Assembly: GCA_961205875.1 (NCBI GenBank)
Contig: OY540817.1
Coordinates: 3,445,001 to 3,509,000, forward strand
Direction: 5' to 3'
DNA: 64,000 nt
Source of the DNA: Sialis fuliginosa
Taxonomy: Eukaryota > Arthropoda > Insecta > Megaloptera > Sialidae
Part shown: positions 45,650 to 57,997 of the stretch, one piece after another
Numbering within the stretch: position 1 is the stretch's first letter
Layout: each line of letters begins with the position of its first letter
Program-made: the position numbers and the translations under genes
The notes under the pieces: model-generated
The model's input: the letters and a program-made list of their open reading frames with translations, nothing else
Databases searched by the model: none
What the model was told of the DNA's origin: nothing

Positions 45650-46733
45650 TCAAATTTTTATTTTTAATTGCACACAGTGACATTATTTAAATATATAGTT
45701 CTTCTGTAAAATATCTTATGAATTTATTTTCAATGTTTATTTTTCAAAATGTTTGTTCAAACTGTATAGACATAAGCATAGTATATATTCAGCATTAAAA
45801 AATATTTTGGATCATATATTCTAAACTATTACCCGTCTACGGCCAAAACCGGGTATAGGTGTTATCAGGGAACCCCCCTCTACAACATATTTCAACATGA
45901 AGAAAATCGGAAAGAACAGGTTCAAGGGTTCCCCCTGTCAGCGCATTACATCAAGTTTCTGAAATGTCCACCCAGTATCTGGAGTAAAACATTAGACGTT
46001 ATTCACTTCAAAAAACATAATAATTCATCTTTGCTATTATATTATCTATTATAGGTATAATATTTTATACAGGAAAAAGAAATCATTGTGATTATTCAAG
46101 ACAAAAAGATAAAGTAATATTAACTAGTTTTTATACTACAAATAATGCTTTTCTATTTATAATTTAATATTTTCCGTTTGTTTTTTTCAGCCATTATCAT
46201 ATTACCATACAACAGAATTATTGTTATACAATTTCTCTACAATAAAACTCATTCAGACAATATATTAAACGGATTTATATTTTAAATTGCATGCTGGTTA
46301 GTTTTTTATTTCTGTCTGATTGCCCACCTGTGCATGAATATTTTTGCTTACTCACTGCAACTATCCCACCAGTGGCGTCACTTAAATATTATAGCTCGTA
46401 TGGATTTTTCTCTTCGATTTTTTATATTACAAAGAAATTTTAAAATTTTTGGGTTTTGTTTACGTGAACTTATGACCTGCAAAACATTATTCCTTATCGA
46501 AATAAATGATTTCATCGTCATAAGTACTTAATGTAGATATAATTTGCTCTTTAAAGCATTCAATTTGGTCGTATAGTTTAAGAAATAACTTTAAATAAGT
46601 TATATACGGTAAAATACTATTAACAACGTGCCAACTTAAGAACAAGTGTCGCGTCGGAGCACCTTGGCCATCATTCGGACTTCCTTGTCTTTTGATTGTC
46701 AATTGTTTATTTTGTTGTTAATAATTCACTTTT
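45650..46733. other. A+T-rich tract, no gene recognised
   Basis: Contains a less A+T-rich piece at 45835-45960 (acccgtctacggccaaaacc, gttcaagggttccccctgtc) without an open frame of note, and caccagtggcgtcactta at 46368, a lone hAT-MITE-like end. Confidence 0.45.
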
Positions 46734-46734
46734 A

Positions 46735-47660
46735 CGTCTAAACGGCTTCGCTCGCATGGACTACGGAATTATTGTTTAGGATTTAAAAAATATATAGTTG
46801 AATTAATTACAAACACGATTAGTTATTAATGTAATAAAAACCAAATAACACTTATATTACCTACCTAACAAAAACGAATCAGAACAAAAAGTAAAAATAA
46901 TTTTTGCTCTATTTAAATTTAAAAGTTAATTATTGAAAACAAAATAAACAATTGACAATCAATAGAATACCGACCTGTTCTGCCCAGCGTGTTGGCACGT
47001 TCCCTCGCCGCTCCCCGCGCACGGTCACAATCGCGCGAATAATATGTTCCAATATGTATATTTCGATATTTTCTAAACTATACGACCAAATTGGATGCTG
47101 TAAATAGCAAATTATATCTACATTAAGTACTTATGACGATGAAATCATTTATTTCGATAAGGATTAATGTTTTGCAGGTCATAAGCCATGTAAACAGAAC
47201 CCAAATATTTTATGTTTTCTTTGTAACATAAAAGCAGTCATTGTGGCTTAAATATAAAAGTTAGACATATCGTGTCGCGGACTTTATTGTAGAACTTTTG
47301 ATTCTACACAATTCTTTAATACATTATTTTGTTCTATATTAAACGGTTTAGACAGCGTATTACAAAACAGCGCGCCGACGGAAAATTTTTTTCCGACTTG
47401 ATTTACTATTATCGTCACTGCTTAGTTGTTATGTTACCTAACGTAAAAAATATAGCCTATAACCTGGCCAGAGAACGTACTTATGAATTAAAAAAAACAC
47501 GTAAATCGGATAAGTGGTTCTCGAGTGATAAGGTAACTAACGGACATACAGACAGACAGACAGAGAGACGTTGAACTTTATATATATTAAGGATTCAACT
47601 ATATTTTTCAAAAATCCTTAACGATAATTCCGTAGTCCACGCGAGCGAAGCCGCAGACAC
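46735..47660 (+). repeat. Repeat family C, copy 1
   Basis: The head is aacggcttcgctcgcatgga then ctacggaattattgtttagg. The body has gaaatcatttatttcgataa and cgttttttgtaa-type sequence, then gcgcgccgacgg, ttcctacttgattta-like and acggacatacagacagacag, ending tatatatattaaggat. It matches 57998-58853 in the same orientation. From 47585 a reversed head (ttccgtagtccacgcgagcg) abuts the tail, so a second inverted copy is fused here. The 81-codon frame at 47329-47574 is repeat sequence; it is partly shared with the other copy but lacks the open frame there. Confidence 0.7.
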
Positions 47661-50500
47661 ATTTAATCTTAAGTTGTTGGAAGCGCACGCCACCACTGCT
47701 GTTATCTACTACATTGCAATGGCTCGTTTGTTGCTTCTCTCTACTATACGATGAATAACAGTTCATTTACGTCTAGTTTTGGTAGGTCGTCGAATGTTGT
47801 TATATGTTCGTGACTCGTGGCTCTTTAAACTTTAAATGAAAGTGAAGAGACAATGATCTGTGGTTCTGAGGTTCGTTATACACAGACAGAATTTGTTTAA
47901 ACGCGATTTATTGTAAAACAATATTTATTATTGAATTTACTTATTTTTTATTAAACATATTTTTCTTTCCACGAACCCACTGATTTAGAAACACTGCTGT
48001 AACTGATATTTAACCCTTTGAACGGGACCATAGCACGTAACACTTATTCATAAAAATGTGCACATTTCCCTTCAAAAATCAAAATCGCCTATTTTTTTTA
48101 ATTTACATTTTCTTTTTACTAAAAAAATAATATAATTTTTATTTTACATAAATATAAAATTTACATACAAAAATGAATAAACAAAGGGTGGAGTGGAGGA
48201 TTTTACTGAATATTTCATTGACATTAACAATTAACAAAGTTGTTTTCCACGTGCAACGGTGTTTTTTTCGAGTCGTTTAATATATTTTTACGCGGAAAGG
48301 AAAAAAATACAATCAACATTTATTTGAAAATGTATGTCATCGGTATTGGAAACCCTAGTACCTACTTTAAATATATTTTTATCTTCAATAAAAGATAATA
48401 TAATATTAATATTATCAATAAATGAATTTTTTTCTTAATTTCAAGAATCGTAAAGTATCTATTCCAAAGTGAATGGAATATTTTGCAAAACTTATCTAAA
48501 TGTATGTATACATTAAATCCCTCCATTTACGTGGTTAATTGGTTCCATTAAAATAGCGCGTAAATGGACCAATAGAATGCCTTGTAAAATAGATATCTGT
48601 TCTATATTTTCAAATATTTTACTCTTGGTGAGATATAATTTTTTAAATAAAATTTAATATAGTTATCTGACAAAAAAAAACAATCAAATTTTTAATCACA
48701 GAACTGAGATTTTTCCATGGTGAACTTCACTTTGTAAGTAAAACTGTAATGTTCCCTTTCAGAAAATGTAAACGTTTAAGTGAATTACTGAAGAAGTTTA
48801 ATATATATAATATAATACTCATTTTAATACGAAAAACATTTTAGGACGAAAATAGAACACACTATCCAAGTAGAGCCTGCTTGGGGTGTGCAGTAAAGTG
48901 TGTAAAAATATTTTTTTGTATAAATATAAAAAGTAATACAGAAAAAGTTAAAATACAGTCGCCCCATTCATGTCTCTCTAGAGTCCTTAGTCCCGTCTTA
49001 TGAACCGCTAATTTCTTGTTGGTATTTCTTTTCCTTCATTCCTTCGTCACTCGTTCTAGGAATTTCCTAGACTATCTTTCAGACGCTATTCTACAGAGGA
49101 ATTTTTATAAACTCGTAACTACTAATTACTCTAGGAAAATCAGCTCATTTTATCGGAAATGTAACTTTATTACAAGATCAATTATGTAAAATTTATAAAT
49201 TCGTAATAAGATTAATGTTTTATAATTTGAGGTTGCATAATAAATCGATTTTATAAAAAAATCAGTTTATTAAATTTTTAACTAGAATAGAATATTTTCT
49301 CAAAATTCTTGAAAATATGACAAACATATTATTATTATATTGATTATGTAAAATATGCATTAAAAATAGTTAATATGACGAAATAACAGGTTTTGCTACT
49401 ATTTTTTATTTAAAAAAAAAATTCATAATACAATTACCGACTTGACATGAAAAATTTACAATTCATATTTGTTTAATTAATTTATAATAAAATTGTATTC
49501 TTAAGGCAGTATTGCGTGGTGTCGATTTAATTAAATTATTATTATTATTATTATTATTATTTGCTTTTAAGCCCCCTGCAAGCGCTATTTTTGATTTAGA
49601 AAAAAGTAAGAAAAAGGATCAAATTATTTTTTCAACAAACTTTTACTAGAGGGCATTATTTTACATGTTCAATAAAAATTTCAAGTTTATAGCTTAGTTG
49701 AAGAGATATTTTACATTTACTGAAAATAACGGATGGATGGACGACAAAGTGAGATAATAGGGTTTCTTCGGAATCCTAAAAAAGGAATTCGTTAATCTTA
49801 GAAATAATTAATAATGATTTTTTATTTTTATTTTAATATCTAATAAAAATATAAAAACTTGTTTACAACTTTCTTATGTATTCTTACAAAGGAGGAGGGG
49901 GTCTGAAATCAATGGTATATACTAACGCTCCCTTTCTACAAATCTGTAAGTTTAATTTTTGAGGTAGTTAGTCATCCTGTTAATTGAAAACAGCCACTCA
50001 TTTTTTCAAATGGTAATAAAATGTAAATTTCAATAATTAAAACCAACAGTTGTACAACAGTTATGTTTTGATTACAACGAACATATTTACTAAAAAACAC
50101 GTGCTAATGACCAAGCTTTTATTAATTACAATTACTGTTTTATATCAAACCGATTGGGAATTAATAAACATGATAATACTGTTATGGGTTCAGTGGAGAT
50201 ACTCAATTAATGAAATCGCATCTTCCGGTTTTACTTTGTAACAGTGATAATATATTGTGATTCGTTCGGACTGTATATTTTACATTTTGGTTAGAAATTT
50301 CAATAATGTATGATATACTGCTTTTGAAAACAATTTTTTTGAATATGTAACATTGTTGCTATGCATAATTTCGGAGCACAAATGTGTTCCGAATAATAAA
50401 AGCGTCACAAATATTCACATCTGGTTTTTAGTTTTGAGTTGCCAACTGTACTACCTACTTACTACTGATACAATAGTCCTGCTTTTTTTTGTTCATAAAT
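47661..50500. other. Longest tract without recognised features
   Basis: 2.8 kb of A+T-rich sequence. It holds an ATT microsatellite (about 49537-49562). A patch at 49700-49790 (ataacggatggatggacgac..agggtttcttcggaatcc) resembles the tail of a common insect repeat. A mixed-composition stretch at 48960-49080 has no open frame. Frames at 50050-50241 and 50353-50550 have chance-like composition. Confidence 0.5.
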
Positions 50501-50504
50501 TTTG

Positions 50505-51190
50505 CTTCCTCGCCATATCGAAGATACGAAAAGTGATAGTTTTAAAATGAGAAAAAAAAATTCTCCTATTTCAAAATTTTAACTTGATCTTTCCATTTTA
50601 CGTCAAGATAAACACTTTTCGTTCCGTGTCTATCTGTCAGTGTGTATGTCTGCCTGTCCCCTGAATCCTTGTCACACGCATAACTTATGAAACACTGAAC
50701 CGATATTAATAAAACTTGGTTGGTTGGGTCTGGTTTGAGGATGGTCCCATTTCAAAATTATTTAAATCGTGTGTAAGGGGAAGGAGTGACACCCCAAAAT
50801 ATTTATTTTTTGAAGATATCTCAAGAAAGGCACATGTTACGTGAAAATTTTATAGAATCTTTTTTGTAAAGCATTAAATTTTCTATAATATAGATCACCA
50901 CAACGTTTATTATAAAATATTTCCTTACAAAGATTAATCTCAATTTGACATTATTATATTTACTTAGACATATTAAATGTCATTTTAACGTTTGCATAAC
51001 AGAAAAAATTAGATTTAGATTGAATAATGTCGAATAAATATATTTAAATAAAATTGTATAAAAATTAAATGGTTAACCAATGACAGACAGTTGATCTAAA
51101 TACTTTATCGGTGGTTATTAAAATTGATCGATAATAATTAACTACTTTAGTGAATTTACTACGAGGAACCACTGTGCATTTAGTATCAAT
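50505..51190 (+). repeat. Repeat family B, near full-length copy
   Basis: From tttgcttcctcgccatatcg to gaaccactgtgcatttag. It has the same landmark order as the 30.3-kb copy, with a deletion in the gacgttt..aaatatacg part. Confidence 0.75.
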
Positions 51191-51283
51191 GTAATATTTT
51201 TAAAACTTAAGAAAATACATTTCAGTGAAAATTTTCAATAACGGGTTTTCCATGTTTTGGGTGCATGTAATTTAGTAACATTA

Positions 51284-51617
51284 ATGTCCGGTATTATAAA
51301 GGAGTTAGCAAAATTTTCTAGCTAACAAACACTTTCAAATGGGGTATTAATTCTGTATTAGTATCTATGGATTAGCTATAGAATTAAGAGCAGTGACACT
51401 TTAACAAATTGTAACACAGTTGGCATCTTTCACTGTACAACATAATTTTCATAATATCACCACTGTTTTATCACCGTTGATATTTACCTAAAATGCGTGC
51501 GCGAAACTTGTCAAAGTCTTCAACAAACTCCAAAATTTCTGCCATATAAGTTTGATATCTCATTTGAAAGTGCTTGCTAGCTAGCAAATTTGCTAGCTCC
51601 TTTATAATACCGGACAT
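51284..51617. mobile_element. 334-bp MITE (ATGTCCGGTATTATAAAGG)
   Basis: Near-perfect inverted ends ATGTCCGGTATTATAAAGG and CCTTTATAATACCGGACAT. They continue inward as agttagcaaa..agctaac/gctagctagcaaatttgctagctc and actttcaaatg/catttgaaagtg. No frame was found. No target duplication was clear. Confidence 0.75.
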
Positions 51618-52069
51618 AAATATATTATTGATTTCAATAACTCATTACATTTTCATCTTTCGATGTGTTCGCTTTTCTAGTTCAATATGTGTAATATAAA
51701 TTGTAATCATTTGAAAACTCTTATTTGCAACATTTTATGTATCATTAAATTGTTCTGAATGTTAAATTTATGTGTATCAAAATGTTCAAAGTTATTACCA
51801 CTGTATTTTGCCAGTATGACATTTACTACAAATATTTTTATTCAATATTGAGGGATGTCTGTTAAAGCAGACAAGACGTGTCTTTGAACTTTCTGGAATG
51901 ATTTTTGGTGTCGTCAAAGTTTCGAAATAGTTATAACATACGATAACATATACAGTATAACTTACGCTAATTGAAGAAAATGGGAGATTATGATGAATGA
52001 TAGTGTTATTTAATAATTCAATTCAAGATTGCATTAATGTTCAGTGACGTAATAAATGCAAGTAGGTTC
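51618..52069. other. A+T-rich tract, no gene seen
   Basis: Contains tgttcagtgacgtaataaatg at 52039, similar to hAT-type MITE ends but unpaired. Nothing coding. Confidence 0.45.
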
Positions 52070-52224
52070 CAGTGGCGTAACTAAAAAAAATTTAGGTGGG
52101 GCCCTCTTAAAAAAAATGAAGATAAGGTAACTAAAAAAAGGTTACTGGATATCTGCCTCCCCCCCCCCCTATAGCCCGGGCATCAGACTTTTTGCCAGCC
52201 CAGTCACCCTGTAGTTACACCACT
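52070..52224. mobile_element. 155-bp hAT-type MITE (CAGTGGCGTAACTA)
   Basis: The left end is CAGTGGCGTAACTA and the right end TAGTTACACCACTA. The flanking 8-mers gtaggttc and gttggtta agree at 6 of 8 positions. It includes a C run at 52164-52173. Confidence 0.68.
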
Positions 52225-52493
52225 AGTTGGTTAATTTCTGACAAATAGTTCTCTAAGCAGTTTTACTTAACCTTTTCGGAGTCACAGAACACTTTCAATA
52301 ATAACAAAATTTACATCAAAATCAATTAATTTTACCTCGTATTAATGGAACAATGAAAATATTATTAATTATTGACAATAGTTAGTTACGTAGACAATGG
52401 ACCAGATTTCCAAGACGTCTTTGTGTATAGACGTCTTTACGTAAATGCTGTCTCAAGAAACCATAAATATAGTATTATTACAGTCTAGCTAAC

Positions 52494-53362
52494 AAAATTT
52501 GCTAGCTTGCAAGCACTTTCAAACGGGGTATCAAACAGGTATGACAGTTCTCAGGGAGTTTTTGACAGATAATTGCATGCGCAGTAAGTAAAAACCAGGG
52601 TATGTAAAGTATATTTACTTACCTTAAGTAAAAACGGTAAAAACCAACTTACAGCGCATGTAACTACCCCATCAGTCTTGACGATGGACCCAAGCTTGGC
52701 CCAATATTGGATTGCCAGTGTTGCTTTTTCGATATTGGTCCTATCTAGACCAACCTTCAGATACGGAGCTTCGGTCAGCCATTCTTTAACCAAGATTGGG
52801 CCAACCTTCAAATACCAAGTCTCGATTATCATATTTTACCTAAGCCTGAACCAACCAACCAATGACAATGTTTATACGCTACTTAACTCTCGCTAACGAT
52901 TTTATTTCACTTTAGTTCAATATATATACATCATTTTAAGTAATGTTAAAGTAGATATAAGTTAGTACGGTGAGTAATAAGCATGATATTTAATTAGATA
53001 TATTTGATTTATATATGATTATATATGATTAATATATATAATACAGATTGGCCAAGGCTTGTGTCAGAGTTGACAAACATTGTCCCAAGTCTGAGACAAC
53101 CCGTGGGCCCTTGGTTATTTTGTACAGGGGAGACTCTGGGTCAGCCTTGGCCAAGTCTTGAAGAAAGTTATCATTTATATGTTGGTCCAGTGTTGGGTGC
53201 CAGGTTTGGCCCAGAGTTGACAAGCATTGGCGCAAGCCTGGGCCAACCATGCCCCCCTTGTAATATCCTATATGGGTATTTGTCAAAACTCAAAGAGAAC
53301 TATCATATAAGTTTGATATCCCGTTTGAAAGTGTTTGCTAGCAATTCTTTAATACTGGACAT
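52494..53362. mobile_element. Larger relative of the 51284 MITE, filled with ttggcccagg repeat
   Basis: The left part (gctaacaaaatttgctagc, gcaagcactttcaaacgggg) and right part (cccgtttgaaagtgtttgct, tactggacataaat) match the ends of the 51284-51617 MITE, with the left tip truncated. The interior 52670-53290 is the ttggcccagg repeat seen inverted at 41070-41600. Overlapping frames on both strands (52551-52832, 53025-53375, 53029-53286) are open because this repeat is less A+T-rich. They are not conserved with the other copy and are not called as genes. Confidence 0.6.
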
Positions 53363-54229
53363 AAATATGCACTAACTTCTAAATAGGAAATAATATGAAT
53401 ATTAACCTGAAATTTACATAACCGAGATAAATAGTTTTTACGGGCAGTTTACCTGCATAGAGTTATTTGTTTGAAATAAAATAAATAGTTTAATTGCAAC
53501 CACATAGTGGGTGTGTTACTTTGTGACTGGTGTTACAGTATGTTTGTTCGTTAAATATTTATAAATGCACAACAATTAAAGTTAAGTAGCGGTTTTGTGA
53601 ACACAAATAAGTTAGCATTGTTAATTAAAATACATATTGTAGGTATAGAGTTTGTGTTTGAAATATACATATACATACATAGTGTTGATGGTTAGCAGAG
53701 AAGTAACATATTATGTAATGTGTGGTTAGGACAAAATGGGGTTATAGTTTGCAGGTAGTTATCGTTCAATACGTATACGTTCAACACAGATTTTTATTTA
53801 CACTGATTAAAAAATGGGTATTTCCATAGACATAGAGAATGGACCACGCATCTGACTCGAAAACTGAGTCGTGTTAAAAGAAAGAGATGGAAACAGGTTT
53901 GGAATATACTTGTCCTTTTTTTAAACAGGAGTGTAACTATTTCTTTCTTTGCCCCGAATATTAAAAATATTCATAGATATATACAGTGCGTTCATGATGA
54001 AAGGAACAAGTTCGTTTAAAATTCAGGTAATTATTTTGTGCAAAAACGCTCGGACACGTCGATTGGTATTTTTAGTTGCAGATTTTGACATAAGAAAATT
54101 GTATACAGGGTGTCTCAAGAAGAATATATACAGTCATCATTGATTTTTTTAAATGGAACACCCTATATATTATGCCATTTTTTAATTGTACGGTGTATTC
54201 TACCATATCTCTAAAATCAGCGGTTTTGG
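53363..54229. other. A+T-rich tract, no gene recognised
   Basis: Contains the element-end phrases tacagtgcgttcatgatg (53981) and acagggtgtctcaagaag (54105), paired loosely with acaccctatatat (54160). These mark a small transposon fragment. Confidence 0.45.
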
Positions 54230-54525
54230 AATAAAGACGTTTGAAAAATCACATTTTGAAATACACACAAGTCAAATAAAATGTATAAATTGAACAAAAA
54301 CACCTTGAGCATTTTTTAAAAGCCAACAAAAACATCCTGGTATTGCAAAAAAAAGAAAAAAAAAGGAAAAATAAAAGAAAGAAAAAAGTTCAATGTTTTT
54401 TTTGCTATACCAGGATGTTTTTGTTGGCTTTTAAAAAAATGTTCAAGGTGTATTTTTTCAATTTAAACATTTTATTTGACTTGTGTGTATTTGAAAATGT
54501 CAATTTTCAAACGTCATAAGTCAGA
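54230..54525. mobile_element. 296-bp palindrome
   Basis: The arms are inverted around about 54370: gacgtttgaaaaatcac/caattttcaaacgtc, acacaagtcaaataaaatg/cattttatttgacttgtgt, and aaagccaacaaaaacatcct/aggatgtttttgttggcttt. The loop is an A/G-rich aaaagaaaaaaaaagg tract. Confidence 0.7.
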
Positions 54526-56030
54526 AAACCCCCAACAATTTAAAACAAACAAAAATTGACTCTTTAGAACAACGTCTTACGAACCACTATTTTTTGACAA
54601 TTTGATTGGATTAAATCTCGTCTTGATCTATAGTTTCAGAACCGAGACGAAACCGAAAACCTAAATTACTTATGTAAATTCTTTCTTTAGATATTTGTCA
54701 GAGAACAGCGATATATTGCAGTTTAAAGTTAGATTACACTGCAGTATGAGTACGTAGATATAATGTGAAGATAGTGCATGGCATTAATAATACAAGGAGT
54801 TAATGCACATTGCACTTGTAACATAGGCGCCGAAAGTAGGGTGTTACGGTACTTGAGCACCCCCACAAATGTGTCAGATGTTGTTGTTTTTTGAAACTTC
54901 CGTATCATTAACTACATTTTTCATTTGTTTTTTTTTTACGGAAACTGCACTCGTAATTGTTTTTGTATTTTTATTATGAATTTTTCTTATGGTTTGATGC
55001 GCAATAATAATGTGTACAGGGTCAGAATTATGTTTTATTCTACTTAGAATTGGTATTTATATTTCTAAAAAAAACCTTTCTTGCTTTTAATAATTTTTTT
55101 AAGTTATACTTCTTGAGGTGCGATCATGAAATGCGCGTTAGGTGTAGATAAATTTCTGTTATGATAATCGGTAAAATAGGTTTTTTATTTTGCATTTGCA
55201 CGCTAGATGTCACTAAACCAAAGAACTATAATTTAATATTTTTTGCTTCCTCGCGATTTCAAAATTTTAACTTTATTTTTTCGTTTCAGGTCAAGACAAA
55301 CATTTTTCGTTCCGTCTCTATCTGTCTGTGTGTCCGTGTGTGTGTATCTGTCAACGTTGAATCACAAGTTTAATTTATCCATCTAGATATGGAATATGAG
55401 TATCAGGAATGCTTTCATGAGTATTCTAGATTTTTAAAAAGAGTTTAAGATACTCTAGTACGCAGGTCTTTGAAAAATCGAAAAAAAACACGTGTATTTT
55501 AAATGGGAAAATCGCCCCCCTTTGGTAATGGCGATTTTTCAAGATAAAGGGCTGACACTTTTTCCACATTTTTTTAAAATTATTTGGAGCTGATTTGTGG
55601 GGCGGCCCGGTCAAAATTCGTTCCAACCCCATCTAAGGACCACCCTAATGTACATATTTATTTGTTTTTATCGATTTTAAAGACACTCATTTAATTTTTG
55701 TTATACTTATTAGTTTTAAATTTTAAAGGAACTATGAAACTAAAGAATGACTTGATCTAATATAAGTTTCTTTATTTACATTTATATCAAGAATACGAAC
55801 ATTTTATAATTACATTTTCAAAACAACAATTAAATATTCCACATGCAAAGACACGTAACATGTGTTATATAGTTGGTACGCTGTTATAAAAACAAAGAGA
55901 AATAATTATGTAACTGCTTTAAATTTGATTGCGAATAATTACACGGAAACAGTTGGTTAAACATAACAGCGGTGAAATTATATGCGTGTATGCGCTGAAA
56001 ATTCGAAAACAAACAGGTTGAATTCTTATG
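54526..56030. repeat. A+T-rich tract with repeat fragments
   Basis: A family B 5' fragment lies at 55240-55350 (gcttcctcgcgatttc, gtttcaggtcaagacaaac, ttccgtctctatctgtctg). The piece at 55495-55655 (gggctgacactttttccaca, gatttgtggggcggcccgg, ctaaggaccaccctaat) is one end of a dispersed repeat; the 68-codon minus frame there is not a gene. At 54827, ataggcgccgaaag resembles the gcgccggaag end at 15069. Confidence 0.5.
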
Positions 56031-56625
56031 GTCGATCCAGACTATCGTACCGGTCTCGGCCCGGTCTTGCTCCAATCAAATATAAATAAACAAACAATGA
56101 AATAATTCACACTATAGGTATCGTGCAGGTCTCGGTCCAATCACGCTTCGATACAGTATTAGGGTCGATCCAGACTATCGTGCTGGTCTCGACCCGGTCT
56201 TGCTCCGATCAAATATAAATAAACAATAAACAATGAAATCATTCACACTATAGGTATCATTCAGGTATCGGTCCAATCACGCTCCGATACAATATTAGGG
56301 TCGATCCAGACTATCGTACCGGTCTCGGCCCGGTCTTGCTCCAATCAAATATAAATAAACAATAAACAATGAAATCATTCACACTATAGGTATCGTTCAG
56401 GTCTCGGTCCAATAACGCTCCGATACAGTATTAGGGTCGATCCAGACTATCGTGCCGGTCTCGCTCCGATCAAATAATCTTGCTGTATTGGAGTGTGACT
56501 GGAGCGAGACCGGCACGATACCTAGAGACCGGACAGGGAACGACACGATAGTCTGAATCGATCCTTACTATACTGAATATTTGACTGGAGCAAGACCGGC
56601 TCGATAGTCTGGAACGACACTTAAG
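56031..56625. repeat. Tandem array of about 135-bp units with an inverted end
   Basis: Units start at 56031, 56164, 56300 and 56436 with gtcgatccagactatcgt. Each contains gtctcggcccggtcttgctc, aatataaataaacaa and acactataggtatcgt. After 56475 the sequence turns over (ggagcgagaccggcacgata, gatagtctgaatcgatcc, cgatagtctggaacgacac), so the array ends in an inverted part. A lone ctgatccagactattgtgct at 6525 is related. Confidence 0.78.
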
Positions 56626-56822
56626 GGAGGAATGGGAGTAGATACTATCAAAATATTACCAAATGCATGAAAATTACTGAGAATGTTCTCATTAGCATTC
56701 TAATGCAATAAACAAAATATTAACTTAGCTTAGGAAATACATATATTGATTTCAATTTAATATGTGTTCTTATGGAAAAATGATATTTTTCGACATTTTT
56801 TTAAGTAAAACACACTTCTTTT
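56626..56822. other. Short unique tract before the second candidate exon
   Basis: A+T-rich. No feature. Confidence 0.4.
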
Positions 56823-56850
56823 TGCACTAATAATTGTTTATTTGTTACAG

Positions 56851-56989
56851 GTACGGTATAAATTGTAATTCATACACGAACAAATCTTCTGAATACGTCT
56901 CTGAAGTAAGTATTTGGTCACCTCCACCATCTTCCACTTCTAGGAGAAGAGTGAGTGTTTCTGGCGCAAGCACGAAAACAAATTTGTAG
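56851..56989 (+). CDS. Candidate coding exon with stop, copy 2
   Basis: The acceptor is identical to copy 1 (tttatttgttacag, ending 56850), followed by one base plus 45 codons and TAG. It reads YGINCNSYTNKSSEY, then VSEVSIWSPPPSSTSRRR and ends ASTKTNL, the same length and same tail as copy 1. Replacements are Ser4Asn, Ala16Val and Gly18Glu. Silent changes fall in Ser7, Val19 and Ser40. GTAAGTAT at 56906 is a perfect internal donor, so the alternative 54-nt internal exon (56851-56904 or 56905) applies here too. The two donors differ only at a position that tolerates A or G. It could be a second gene copy, an alternative exon, or part of an unrecognised repeat. Confidence 0.45.
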
Positions 56990-57084
56990 TAACTTTTCAA
57001 TTAGTAATCGTGAATAGGGAAAAGTGGATCTGAGTAAAAATAAATTATTTTATTATCTTGACCGATTTTTACTTCCATGTTCTG

Positions 57085-57860
57085 AAAGAAATGGAAGTAT
57101 TGTAATACCGTAGAAAAATCGTGTCCGAGATAAGAGCAGATTTTGATTGTACTATCTTCAAAACTTAAAGAAAAGTTGATTTCCGCATGGCGACTGTACG
57201 TGTGTCATAATGGATTCAGGGAAGGTCAAAATGAATAATTCCATATACTTATACTATAAGTATGTTTATGAAATATACATACACCGGGTGTTCCAGACCA
57301 CTAAAGAATTTCAGGAAAATATTTTCAATCCCCTAAAACCCCTCCTTGGGGGTAGTTTGAGGGGTACATGCCCGTTTCTCAACAAAATCAAATGGAACGG
57401 TATATCCAAAAGTAGATAATTTTAAAGATCATAAAAAAGTAAGATACTTTTGTAAAAAAAATTTTTCATACATTCAATTGTTTAGAAAATATGGCGACTT
57501 GTTCCCAAATTTTAGGGTTTTATTAATAGTGCTCTAGTTTCCTTAAATATCAATGAAATTTTATTTTTTATTTTCTTAACAAAAGTTGTTAATTTAAATA
57601 TATTTTTTAAGATAAAGTACTAATTGATATATCATTCCATTTAAAATGTTTGTGTATCGATTTATATGATAAATTTTTTATTATAAAACTCTATCTTCAA
57701 TAGTTTGGTCGTAAAACATAGTGGACGGGTGGTCTGGAACACCCGATAGTATAAGTACCTAAGTATAGTAAAGACGATTTTTTTCGAAATCCAGATTTTG
57801 ATGGAATTATCCATGTTGACCTTCCCTGAATTCATTATGACTATTTTTGCCATGATGTCT
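57085..57860. mobile_element. Inverted-repeat element inserted in a dispersed repeat
   Basis: 57098-57195 matches 22515-22625. Within it an insertion spans 57206-57839 with ends CATAATGGATTCAGGGAAGG and CCTTCCCTGAATTCATTATG. A second inverted pair lies inside: accgggtgttccagaccact (57282) and gtggtctggaacacccgat (57729). Frames at 57210-57419 (plus) and 57662-57853 (minus) both start in the arms, share MDSGKV/MNSGKV by symmetry and are not genes. Confidence 0.68.
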
Positions 57861-57997
57861 GTCTGTAAGCGCTGTAACTCAAGTACAACAAATCGTAGAA
57901 GGGTGAAATTTTATATTTAAGATTAATTTATGGCTGGGATGAAAACCTCATTGTTTTAAAAACGATCTTTAATAATTCAGTGAGCAACATATACTAT

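Noticed and set aside
53025-53375. 116-codon plus frame and an 85-codon minus frame over the same DNA
   Set aside because: Both strands open because the ttggcccagg repeat is less A+T-rich. The inverted copy at 41.1 kb has stops.
53949-54143. 64-codon frame containing a possible donor after FKIQ
   Set aside because: Its ends coincide with transposon end phrases (tacagtgcgttcatgatg, acagggtgtctcaag), so it is repeat-derived.
56031-56475. Regularly spaced 135-bp repeats considered as a CRISPR-like array
   Set aside because: The units are contiguous tandem copies with no unique spacers, and the DNA is eukaryotic.
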